DNA of 16,697 nucleotides from an uncultured Neisseria sp. (GTDB lineage Bacteria > Pseudomonadota > Gammaproteobacteria > Burkholderiales > Neisseriaceae), in contig CAMURX010000015.1 in the NCBI GenBank assembly GCA_947097615.1, positions 1 to 16,697 of the forward strand, read 5' to 3'. Shown here piece after piece: positions 5,794 to 12,087 of this stretch (positions are counted from its first letter, which is position 1; each line of letters begins with the position of its first letter). The position numbers were made by a program, and so were the translations under genes. The notes beneath the pieces were generated by a model. The model did no database searches, had not been told where the DNA came from, and saw only the letters and a list, made by a program, of their open reading frames with translations.

Positions 5794-6354
5794 ATGGACG
5801 CACTCGACCTTCTCACCACCCGCCGCTCCGTGCGCGAACTCACCGAGCCCGCCCCCGACGAACTCGAACTGGAAACCGTCTTCCAGGCCGCCACGCAGGT
5901 GCCCGACCACGGCGGCCTCACCCCGTGGCGTTTTGTCGTGATACAGGGTGACGAAGCCAAAGCCCGCTTCCGCCGCGCGCTGGAAGAAACCGTCGTGCAA
6001 ATGAAGCTCGGCGACGAGTCCATGAAGAAAACGGAAAAAGTCGCCAACTTCGCGCCGATGGTGATCGCCGTGATCTCCAAAATCGCCGTCGGCGCGGAAA
6101 AACCCAAGCCCGAATGGGAGCAGTTTCTCAGCGCGGGCGCAGCCGCCTACGCCGTGCAGCTCGCTACCAACGCCCTGGGCTACGACAACGTCTGGATTAC
6201 CGGCCTGTGGTGCGGCAGCCCCGTTTTGCGCGAAGCAATGGGCTGCGGCGAAAAAGACAAAATCATCGGCTTCATCATGGTCGGCACCGCGCAGCACGAC
6301 TTCCCGAAAGAAGAGAAAAACACCGATTTGGAACCATTCGTTACCTATTGGTAA
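5794..6354 (+). CDS. YdjA-like nitroreductase family flavoprotein
   Basis: The 186-residue protein aligns along its whole length with E. coli YdjA as I recall it: [20 protein letters not shown] at the start, [17 protein letters not shown] (36-52), an [17 protein letters not shown] helix, [20 protein letters not shown] and the terminal FVTYW. Members are small FMN-binding NAD(P)H oxidoreductases acting on nitro or other electron-poor compounds; the natural substrate is unknown. RRSVR (10-14) is the usual FMN phosphate-binding site. GAAAGGAAA lies just before ATG 5794, which supports this start over in-frame codons upstream. A reverse DUS (5762-5771) precedes it and a DUS palindrome at 6365-6392 separates it from thyA. 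Confidence 0.9.
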   Translation: MDALDLLTTRRSVRELTEPAPDELELETVFQAATQVPDHGGLTPWRFVVIQGDEAKARFRRALEETVVQMKLGDESMKKTEKVANFAPMVIAVISKIAVGAEKPKPEWEQFLSAGAAAYAVQLATNALGYDNVWITGLWCGSPVLREAMGCGEKDKIIGFIMVGTAQHDFPKEEKNTDLEPFVTYW

Positions 6355-6364
6355 ACCCCGCAAA

Positions 6365-6392
6365 AGGCCGTCTGAAAGTTTTCAGACGGCCT
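6365..6392. terminator. DUS palindrome between the nitroreductase gene and thyA
   Basis: Perfect 13-bp stem (6365-6377 with 6380-6392) made from two facing DUS, with a 2-base loop. There is no T-run downstream on the plus strand, so termination may be partial. Confidence 0.6.
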
Positions 6393-6425
6393 CAATACGC
6401 AACACAAACAGGAAACAGGAAAACC

Positions 6426-7220
6426 ATGCGCCAATATCTCGACCTGATGCGCCACGTCCTCGAGCACGGCAGCGACAAATCCGACCGCACCGGCACCGGC
6501 ACCCGCTCCGTTTTCGGCTACCAGATGCGCTTCAACCTGCAACAGGGCTTTCCGCTCTTAACCACCAAAAAACTGCACCTGCGCTCCATTATCCACGAGC
6601 TGTTGTGGTTTTTGCGCGGCGACACCAACATCAAATACCTGCACGACAATAATGTCACCATCTGGGACGAGTGGGCCGACGAAAACGGCGAACTCGGCCC
6701 GGTGTACGGCTACCAGTGGCGCAGCTGGCCGACGCCCGATGGCGGCAGCATCGACCAAATCGCCAATTTGGTTGACCAAATCAAACGCAACCCCGACAGC
6801 CGCCGCCTGATCGTTTCCGCCTGGAATCCCGCGCTGGTCGACGAAATGGCGCTGCCGCCCTGCCACGCCCTGTTCCAGTTTTACGTGGCCGACGGAAAAC
6901 TCTCCTGCCAGCTCTATCAGCGCAGCGCCGACATCTTTCTCGGCGTGCCTTTCAACATCGCCAGCTACGCCCTGCTTACCATGATGATCGCCCAAGTCTG
7001 CGGCCTGCAAGCGGGCGAATTCGTCCACACTCTCGGCGATGCGCACCTTTACAGCAACCACTTCGAGCAGGCCAAGCTTCAGCTCACCCGCGAACCGCGC
7101 CCGCTGCCGAGCATGACCCTGAATCCGGCGGTGGACAATCTGTTCGACTTCAAATACGAAGATTTCGAACTAAGCGGCTACGAGCCGCATCCGCACATCA
7201 AAGCAGCGGTGGCCGTCTGA
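6426..7220 (+). CDS. thyA: Thymidylate synthase
   Basis: The 264-residue protein has the exact length of E. coli ThyA and the same catalytic numbering. It methylates dUMP to dTMP with 5,10-methylene-THF in the cytoplasm. Motifs: [17 protein letters not shown] (folate and phosphate contacts), [33 protein letters not shown], the active-site [12 protein letters not shown] with Cys146, [20 protein letters not shown] and the closing [17 protein letters not shown] lies 7 bases before the start. The terminal codons GCC GTC TGA belong to a DUS-like 10-mer (7212-7221), giving an Ala-Val end identical to the natural ThyA terminus. A strong DUS terminator follows at once. metF, which supplies reduced folates, is at the other end of the window and is not linked to it. 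Confidence 0.98.
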   Translation: MRQYLDLMRHVLEHGSDKSDRTGTGTRSVFGYQMRFNLQQGFPLLTTKKLHLRSIIHELLWFLRGDTNIKYLHDNNVTIWDEWADENGELGPVYGYQWRSWPTPDGGSIDQIANLVDQIKRNPDSRRLIVSAWNPALVDEMALPPCHALFQFYVADGKLSCQLYQRSADIFLGVPFNIASYALLTMMIAQVCGLQAGEFVHTLGDAHLYSNHFEQAKLQLTREPRPLPSMTLNPAVDNLFDFKYEDFELSGYEPHPHIKAAVAV

Positions 7221-7228
7221 AAAAAGGG

Positions 7229-7263
7229 AAGGCCGTCTGAAACCCTGTTTCAGACGGCCTTTT
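7229..7263 (+). terminator. DUS terminator after thyA
   Basis: Perfect 15-bp stem (7229-7243 with 7247-7261), 3-base loop and a T-run (7260-7263). Confidence 0.85.
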
Positions 7264-7558
7264 GCATTCGGGCGGACAGCTTTGCAAACCACCGCAGGCC
7301 GTCTGAAAGACAAGCAGGCTGCCGTAGCCGCGTTTGTGCCCCTCAGGGCTGCGTTCGGGTTTTGCGCCGATTGCCGCCCGATCCTTCGGCAGACGCAGAC
7401 AAGGGCAGGGCGGATTTTGGCTTTGCCAAGGTTTCAGACGGCCTTTTGCATCCGTAAGGCCGTCTGAAAACACGACGGGTTCGGGTAGCATAAAGCACCG
7501 TTTGTGCACCGCCGCCCTTTTTCAGACGGCCTCCGTTCCGCAGCGCCGTGTGAGGCGG
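7264..7558. other. Gene-free DUS-rich spacer
   Basis: About 300 bases with no supported gene. It holds forward DUS at 7296-7307 and 7457-7468 and reverse DUS at 7433-7444 and 7521-7532. The 7432-7445/7456-7469 pair forms a 14-bp stem in the opposite order to the usual terminator (tail to tail). Short open frames here have no ribosome site or recognisable motif. Confidence 0.6.
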
Positions 7559-7607
7559 TGTTATAATCGCGCCGTTTTTTGTTTGGCCGCCGCCGGGCGG
7601 CCGTTTT
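7559..7607 (+). promoter_or_regulatory. Promoter and leader hairpin of the Bcr/CflA gene
   Basis: An extended -10 (TG at 7559-7560, TATAAT at 7562-7567) has no good -35. Transcription from about 7574 would give a leader of roughly 55 nt. The leader contains a GGCCGCC/GGCGGCC hairpin (7585-7591 with 7596-7602) followed by GTTTTG, which looks like a weak terminator, and then a four-codon frame (ATG 7610 to TAG 7622-7624, Met-Ala-His-Gly) that ends 4 bases before the gene start. Confidence 0.5.
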
Positions 7608-7628
7608 GTATGGCACACGGATAGGGAT

Positions 7629-8840
7629 ATGGAAAAGAAAATACCTTTGGGCAACCGGCAGACGGCATTCCTGCTGGCGACGCTGACGGCGATTATGCCG
7701 TTTTCGGTCGACGCCTATCTGCCGGCGGTGCTGTCGCTGGCCGACGATTTGCACGTCAATGTGCATCTGATCGAAAAAAGCATGAGCAGCTTTATGTTCG
7801 GCGTGGCTTTCGGCCAGCTGCTCGGCGGCGCGGTGTCCGACGTGAAAGGGCGCAAAACCGTGGCTCTGGCCGGTTTGGCGCTGTATGCCGCCGCCTCGGT
7901 CGCGCTGACGCTGCTGCAAAGCATCGACCAACTGATCGGGCTGCGCCTGATACAGGCTTTCGGCGGCGGCATGGCGGCGGTGATGGCGGGGGCGGTGGTG
8001 CGCGATTTCTACGAAGGCCGCGAGGCGGCGCAAATGTTCGCGCTGATCGGCATCGTGATGATGTCCGCGCCGCTGGTGGCGCCCATGCTCGGCTCGGCCT
8101 TGCAGCAGCTCGGCGGCTGGCGGCTGATTTTCGCCTTTCTCGCCGCCTATTCGATAACCGTGTTTCTGCTGGTGGCGCGTTTTCTGCCGAAAACGGCGGC
8201 CAAAGGGCGGATAGACAGGGCGTTTTTCGGCGGCATGATCCGCCGCTACATCCAAGTGCTGCAAACGAAAAGCGCGCTGGGCTTTCTCTTTTTCCAGGCG
8301 TTCAGCTTCGGCTCGATGTTCGTGTTCCTCACCGAATCGCCCTTTGTCTATATGAAGCTCTACGGCCTGACGCCGCACGCCTACGCCTGGGCGTTCGGCT
8401 GCAACATCATCACGATGGGTACGTTTAACCGCATCACTGCCTGGCGGCTGAAAAACGGCAGCAACGCCGAAGACATTCTGCTTTGGGGCTTGGGCATCCA
8501 GCTGGCGGCCAATGCGGCGCTGCTGGGCGCGGTGGCGGCCTTCGGCGGCATGCCGCCTTTCGCGCTGGCGGCGGCCTGCGCCATGTTGTCGGTTGGAACG
8601 CAGGGCTTGGTAACCGCCAACACACAGGCCTGCTTCATGAGCCGCTTCCGCGAAATCGGCGGCAGCGCCAACGCCCTGCTGATGGCGTCCACCTCGATGA
8701 TCGGCGCGGGCATGGGCTGGCTGGCAACCGAGCTGCACAACGGCACGGCCTATGTGATGTCCGCGCTGATGCTGTGCGCCACTTTGGCAGGCTGCGTGCT
8801 GCTCTACGCCTTTTCGCGCAACGCCTGGCAAAAAGGTTGA
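7629..8840 (+). CDS. Bcr/CflA-type MFS drug exporter
   Basis: The 403-residue protein has the size and alternating hydrophobic segments of a 12-helix major facilitator. Helix 1 contains FSVDAYLPA with Asp28, typical of the Bcr/CflA (DHA1) drug:H+ antiporters. The loop between helices 2 and 3 holds motif A, GQLLGGAVSDVKGRK (62-76). Arg-containing LRLIQAFGGG in helix 4 and VMMSAPLVAPMLGSALQQLGGWRLIF in helix 5 (motif C region and the conserved GGWR) also fit the subfamily. It would sit in the inner membrane and export small molecules; the substrate cannot be read from sequence. AGGG lies very close (2 bases) before the ATG, after a possible mini-ORF. A DUS terminator follows and the next gene, pgeF, converges on it. 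Confidence 0.9.
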   Translation: MEKKIPLGNRQTAFLLATLTAIMPFSVDAYLPAVLSLADDLHVNVHLIEKSMSSFMFGVAFGQLLGGAVSDVKGRKTVALAGLALYAAASVALTLLQSIDQLIGLRLIQAFGGGMAAVMAGAVVRDFYEGREAAQMFALIGIVMMSAPLVAPMLGSALQQLGGWRLIFAFLAAYSITVFLLVARFLPKTAAKGRIDRAFFGGMIRRYIQVLQTKSALGFLFFQAFSFGSMFVFLTESPFVYMKLYGLTPHAYAWAFGCNIITMGTFNRITAWRLKNGSNAEDILLWGLGIQLAANAALLGAVAAFGGMPPFALAAACAMLSVGTQGLVTANTQACFMSRFREIGGSANALLMASTSMIGAGMGWLATELHNGTAYVMSALMLCATLAGCVLLYAFSRNAWQKG

Positions 8841-8864
8841 GCGTCCGAGCGCTTGGCAGCTTTG

Positions 8865-8909
8865 AGGCCGTCTGAAAAACGGAATAAGCGTTTTTCAGAC
8901 GGCCTTTTT
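8865..8909 (+). terminator. DUS terminator after the MFS gene
   Basis: Perfect 16-bp stem (8865-8880 with 8890-8905), 9-base loop and TTTTT. Confidence 0.85.
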
Positions 8910-8949
8910 GTACCGCTCGCGCCGCTTCCGAGCTCGATTGCAGATGCGG

Positions 8950-9004
8950 AAAGGCCGTCTGAACAATACGGCCGGCGCTGCGGCGGTTCTTTCAGACGGC
9001 CTTT
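8950..9004. repeat. DUS inverted pair with long loop
   Basis: AAAGGCCGTCTGAA (8950-8963) and its complement (8991-9004) enclose a 27-base GC-rich loop. It could act as a further terminator for either strand in this convergent spacer; a lone DUS follows at 9034-9045. Confidence 0.55.
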
Positions 9005-9066
9005 CGGGTTTCAGATTGATTTGAGTTGATTTGAGGCCGTCTGAAACCTGTCGGAGCAACAGCATT

Positions 9067-9206
9067 CCCTCTCCCGCTTGCGGGGGAGGGCTAGGGTGGG
9101 GGATCTTGCCGCTGCGGCGGCTTTTGCAGGACACCCGCAAAATGCAGTTCTGCAAACTGCCATCCCCACCCTGACCCCCGGGCTTTGGCGCAGGGGAGGG
9201 GGTAGG
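9067..9206. repeat. Inverted-repeat element in the convergent spacer
   Basis: The left arm (9067-9104) has a hairpin CCCTCTCCCGC-TT-GCGGGGGAGGG, then CTAGGGTGGGGGAT. The right arm (9162-9201) begins ATCCCCACCCTGACCCCC and ends GCAGGGGAGGGGG, an imperfect reverse copy. About 57 bases lie between. It has no coding capacity and resembles the small GC-rich intergenic repeats (MITE-like or REP-like) known from many beta- and gammaproteobacteria. No target duplication is obvious. Confidence 0.5.
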
Positions 9207-9227
9207 TGCGTGGTGGGATTTTCGGTT

Positions 9228-10019
9228 TCAGACGGCCTCTTCCAGCCACACGGCGCTGACCATGCGTCCCGTCTGTCCGTCGCGGCGGTAGGAGAAGAAA
9301 GTGTCGCGTTCGAGAACGGTGCAGTGCGTGCCGCCGTAGATTTGCGTCACGCCTTCGCGGCGCAGGGCGAGGGTGGCGAGGGCGTAGATGTCGGCGAGGT
9401 ATTTTCCGCCGCCGATGTCGGTGAAAGCCGCTTCGGCGGCGGGATCGCGCAGGCAGAACGTGTCGAAAACGTCCTGCCCGACTTCAAAGGCATCCGGGCC
9501 GATGGCGGGGGCGAGGTAGGCGAGGATGTCGGTGGGGTTGGCCTGCATGGCGGCGACGGTGTTTTGCAGGATGCCGCCTGCCAGTCCGCGCCAGCCCGCG
9601 TGGGCGGCGGCGACGCAGCGACCGTCGGCGGTGCAGAAAAGGACGGGCAGACAGTCGGCGGTCATTACCGCGCAGGCCGCCTTGCCGCTACAGTCGATGG
9701 AGGCGTCGGCGTCGGTTAACATGGTCAGTGCGTCGGCGGCAGCAACGACGTTCGTGCCGTGCGTCTGGTTGAGATAGGAGAGGGGAACGGGCACGGCGGC
9801 TTGGACAATGGCACGGTTGCGCGCGACGTGTTCCGCATCGTCGCCGACGTGCGCGCCGACGTTGAGCGAGGCGTAGGGCGCAAGGCTGACGCCACCTTGC
9901 CGCGTGGAAACCAGCGTTTTCACATTGGCGGGCGCCGGCCAGTCGGCATGGAGGAAAAGGCCGTCTGAAACGGGCAGGCCGATGGCGGCGGAGAGGGTTT
10001 TCGGTGCGGGATAAGGCAT
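9228..10019 (-). CDS. pgeF: Peptidoglycan editing factor PgeF (YfiH/laccase-domain)
   Basis: The 263-residue protein shows all marks of the YfiH family: STRQGGVSLAPYASLNVGAH, NQTHGTNVV with His87, MTADCLPVLFC with Cys123, AAAHAGWRGLAGGIL with His140, LAPAIGPDAFEVG, KYLADIYALA and FFSYRRDGQTGRM. His87, Cys123 and His140 have the same spacing as the metal ligands of E. coli YfiH. Such proteins were first called laccase-like polyphenol oxidases; E. coli PgeF removes wrongly built UDP-MurNAc-L-Ser precursors. The start has no clear ribosome site, and the first 30 residues are the least conserved part, so a later start is possible. A DUS is embedded near the N-terminus (9958-9969, encoding VSDGLF) and another supplies the C-terminal Ala-Val and stop (9227-9238). 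It converges on the MFS gene and diverges from the OlsB-like gene. Confidence 0.93.
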   Translation of the reverse strand: MPYPAPKTLSAAIGLPVSDGLFLHADWPAPANVKTLVSTRQGGVSLAPYASLNVGAHVGDDAEHVARNRAIVQAAVPVPLSYLNQTHGTNVVAAADALTMLTDADASIDCSGKAACAVMTADCLPVLFCTADGRCVAAAHAGWRGLAGGILQNTVAAMQANPTDILAYLAPAIGPDAFEVGQDVFDTFCLRDPAAEAAFTDIGGGKYLADIYALATLALRREGVTQIYGGTHCTVLERDTFFSYRRDGQTGRMVSAVWLEEAV

Positions 10020-10125
10020 GGCGTGCGGCGGGATAAAGTGAAGAAGAGGGCGCTTTTATCACGCCGTTTCGCAGGCGGCAAGCGGCGGCAGGCAGTTGCG
10101 CCGCACTTTCAGACGGCCTTTGGGC

Positions 10126-10131
10126 TATAAT
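10126..10131 (+). promoter_or_regulatory. Possible -10 box for the OlsB-like gene
   Basis: TATAAT lies 33 bases before the ATG, just after a reverse DUS (10108-10119). No good -35 is seen at normal spacing, so the DUS would occupy the spacer. The ribosome site GGAAGG (10155-10160) lies 4 bases before the ATG. Confidence 0.4.
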
Positions 10132-10164
10132 GCGCCCCTTTTTTGCCCACATCCGGAAGGCCTT

Positions 10165-10914
10165 ATGCAAAACAGCCGTTTTAACCAAACCGGCCCGAAA
10201 ATCGGCCTCAGCGTCCGACTGGCCGAAACCCGCGAAGAAATCGAAGCCGCGCAGCGCCTGCGCTATCGGGTTTTCGCCGAAGAACTGGGCGCCGACATCG
10301 CAGGTGTCGACGGCCGCGACACCGACCCCTACGACGAACACTGCCACCACCTGCTCGCCTTCGACGACGCCACCGGCGAAGTTATCGGCTGCTACCGCCT
10401 TATTACCGAAGACACCGCGAAAAAAGTCGGCGGCTGGTACAGCGAACACGAGTTTGATTTAAGCCCGCTCAAAGACATCCTGCCGCAAACCGTCGAACTC
10501 GGCCGCGCCTGCACCCACCCCGACTACCGCAACGGCGGCCTCGTCATGCTCTTGTGGACGGGGCTCGTCAAATTCATGAAAGACGAAAATCTGCGCTTTA
10601 TGATCGGCTGCGGCAGCATCGAAATGCGCGACGGCGGCAGCGACGCGGCAGGGCTCTACCACATCCTCAAAGAAAAACACCTCGCCCCCGAACAATGGCG
10701 CGTGCGCCCGCTCAACCCGCTCGAATGGGACAAAATCACCCCGTCCGCCCACCCCGACACCCCCGCCCTCATCAAAGGCTACCTCAAAGCGGGCGCCTGG
10801 TTCTGCGGCGAACCCTGCGTCGACGAAGCCTTCAACTGCGCCGACGTCCTCATCATGATGGACATCTCGCAACTGAGCGACCGCTACCTGCAAAAATTCG
10901 CCCCCAAACCTTAA
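10165..10914 (+). CDS. OlsB-like N-acyltransferase (GNAT, hemolysin-like)
   Basis: The 249-residue protein belongs to the acyltransferase family that includes OlsB, the enzyme joining a 3-hydroxyacyl chain from acyl carrier protein to the alpha-amino group of ornithine. Features: LSVRLAETREEIEAAQRLRY and YRVFAEELGA (30-43), DPYDEHCHHLLAFD, GEVIGCYRLI, a YSEHEFDLSPL segment, VELGRACTHPDYRNGG where the acyl donor loop is expected, and FMIGCGSIE. Related proteins are often annotated as hemolysin or GNAT acetyltransferase. Start 10165 is favoured by GGAAGG just upstream; upstream codons run through a DUS and a -10 box. The next gene, 76 bases on and past a small DUS palindrome, is a PlsC-type O-acyltransferase, the same order as olsB-olsA in other bacteria. 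Function as ornithine lipid synthase is inference. Confidence 0.78.
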   Translation: MQNSRFNQTGPKIGLSVRLAETREEIEAAQRLRYRVFAEELGADIAGVDGRDTDPYDEHCHHLLAFDDATGEVIGCYRLITEDTAKKVGGWYSEHEFDLSPLKDILPQTVELGRACTHPDYRNGGLVMLLWTGLVKFMKDENLRFMIGCGSIEMRDGGSDAAGLYHILKEKHLAPEQWRVRPLNPLEWDKITPSAHPDTPALIKGYLKAGAWFCGEPCVDEAFNCADVLIMMDISQLSDRYLQKFAPKP

Positions 10915-10923
10915 AATGATAAA

Positions 10924-10954
10924 AGGCCGTCTGAATACCGCTTTCAGACGGCCT
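10924..10954. terminator. DUS inverted pair between the two acyltransferase genes
   Basis: AGGCCGTCTGAA (10924-10935) faces its complement (10943-10954) with a 7-base loop. No T-run follows on the plus strand, so read-through to the next gene is likely. Confidence 0.5.
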
Positions 10955-10990
10955 CAACCCGTCTGCCCGAACAAAAAACACAACACAGCC

Positions 10991-11734
10991 ATGACCGCCC
11001 TCCGCTTTGCCTTCCGCCTTTCCTGCATCGGCCTGTGCCTTATCTACGGCGCCGCCGAAATGTTCTTCATCTTCCCCTTCTACACCCCCCGCCGCAAACT
11101 GCGTGCCATCCAAATCTGGTCGCACCGCGTCCTCGCCTCCTGCGGCATGACCCTGCACACCTACGGCACGCTCCCCGCCGAAAACCGCGGCCAAATGCTC
11201 GTCTGCAACCACATCTCCTGGCTCGACATCATGGCCGTCAACGCCGCCCACCCCGGCCGCTTCGTCGCCAAAGACGACGTCGCCAAATGGCCGGTTATCG
11301 GCTACCTTGCCACACAGGCGCGCACCGTCTATGTCGCCCGCAACAAAGGCGCCGGCGGCAACAGCGAAAAAATCCGCAACGTCACCCAAGCCCTCAAAGA
11401 CGGCGACACCGTCACCCTCTTCCCCGAAGGCACCAGCAGCGAAGGCCGCACCATCCTCCCCTTCAAAACCGGCTTCTTCCCCGCCGCCGCCGAAGCGCAA
11501 GTCCCCATCGTTCCCGTCCTCTGCCGCTACCCCAATCCCGACGGCAGCAGCCCCAATCCCCACACCGCCTACTACGGCGACATCAGCCTCTGGCAGTCCA
11601 TCTGCATGGTGATCCGCCAGCCGCGCAGCACCGTCGAACTCCACTTCCTTCCTCCCGTTGCCGCAGGAGAACGCCAGCAAACCGCCGCCCTGATCCGCGA
11701 ACAGCTTATCGCCAAACAACAGGAACTGGGCTGA
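10991..11734 (+). CDS. PlsC/OlsA-like 1-acylglycerol-3-phosphate acyltransferase
   Basis: The 247-residue protein has an N-terminal hydrophobic segment (about 6-30) and the acyltransferase motifs: block I CNHISWLD with the HX4D pair His74/Asp79, block III FPEGTSSEG (144-152), and VPIVPVLCRYPNP as block IV. PlsC enzymes acylate the sn-2 position of lysophosphatidic acid at the inner membrane; OlsA belongs to the same family and acylates lyso-ornithine lipid. Neisseria have several such enzymes (NlaA, NlaB). Which substrate this one uses is not readable from motifs. Its position directly after an OlsB-like gene favours OlsA or a dual role. There is no clear ribosome site before ATG 10991, but the hydrophobic start follows it at once. 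The stop shares its A with a DUS (11734-11745). Confidence 0.88.
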   Translation: MTALRFAFRLSCIGLCLIYGAAEMFFIFPFYTPRRKLRAIQIWSHRVLASCGMTLHTYGTLPAENRGQMLVCNHISWLDIMAVNAAHPGRFVAKDDVAKWPVIGYLATQARTVYVARNKGAGGNSEKIRNVTQALKDGDTVTLFPEGTSSEGRTILPFKTGFFPAAAEAQVPIVPVLCRYPNPDGSSPNPHTAYYGDISLWQSICMVIRQPRSTVELHFLPPVAAGERQQTAALIREQLIAKQQELG

Positions 11735-11782
11735 GGCCGTCTGAAAAACGCATCCGTCAGGCACGTAAACCCGCCCCGCCGC

Positions 11783-11820
11783 ACAAAGGCCGTCTGAAAC
11801 CCGTTTCAGACGGCCTTTGT
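11783..11820 (+). terminator. Long DUS palindrome terminator
   Basis: A perfect 18-bp stem (11783-11800 with 11803-11820) and a 2-base loop, the longest perfect stem with a minimal loop in the window. It isolates the acyltransferase unit from hmbR. TTTGT follows the stem core. Confidence 0.8.
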
Positions 11821-11904
11821 CCTGCTGCGCGTTCCAACCCCCATTTCTGCGTGACGCACAAAGCGACACAAAACTTAACCGGAAAACCACACTCGCGCCC
11901 GCAA

Positions 11905-11945
11905 TGTAAAGAAAAGTTGCACTTTACAAAATATTAACACATAAT
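11905..11945 (+). promoter_or_regulatory. hmbR promoter with candidate operator
   Basis: TTGCAC (11917-11922) and CATAAT (11940-11945) are 17 bases apart in an AT-rich stretch. An inverted repeat TGTAAAG-N10-CTTTACA (11905-11911, 11922-11928) straddles the -35. The left half continues as TGTAAAGAAAA, which also stands before the hemO -35 (14640-14650). The leader to ATG 12088 is about 136 nt. Confidence 0.65.
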
Positions 11946-11960
11946 CCGCGCCTTCAAATA

Positions 11961-11995
11961 AGAACAAGAAAAGTTCTGATTACTTGAATCAGAAC
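11961..11995 (+). promoter_or_regulatory. Overlapping alternative hairpins in the hmbR leader
   Basis: AGAAC (11961-11965) can pair with GTTCT (11973-11977), while GTTCTGATT (11973-11981) can pair with AATCAGAAC (11987-11995) over 9 bp. The two hairpins share GTTCT and exclude each other. As DNA the second is a dyad suited to a dimeric regulator. No T-run follows, so simple attenuation is not obvious. Confidence 0.5.
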
Positions 11996-12087
11996 AAATC
12001 CATATTTATCAAATAACTGCGAGAATTTTTCACTCCGTGGCTAGACTTCGCAGGTTTTTATTGTTTTATCCGTTTGAAGGAAACCCC

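Noticed and set aside
4433..5803. A 456-codon minus-strand open frame opposite dusA
   Set aside because: Same reason: an antisense frame of a well-recognised gene, with a Val/Ala/Phe/Gly-rich product and no family signature.
7434..8831. A 465-codon open frame on the minus strand opposite the MFS gene
   Set aside because: It is the antisense shadow of a GC-rich gene; its product is a low-complexity run of Arg, His, Gln and Ala with no motif, while the plus strand encodes a clear transporter.
7229..9045. Repeated short sequences that might be a CRISPR array
   Set aside because: The repeated unit is the 12-base DUS in both orientations with irregular spacing; there are no regular spacers and no cas genes.
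10853..11890. Minus-strand open frame opposite the PlsC-like gene
   Set aside because: Gly/Asp/Ala/Val-rich shadow; the plus strand has HX4D and FPEGT motifs in frame.
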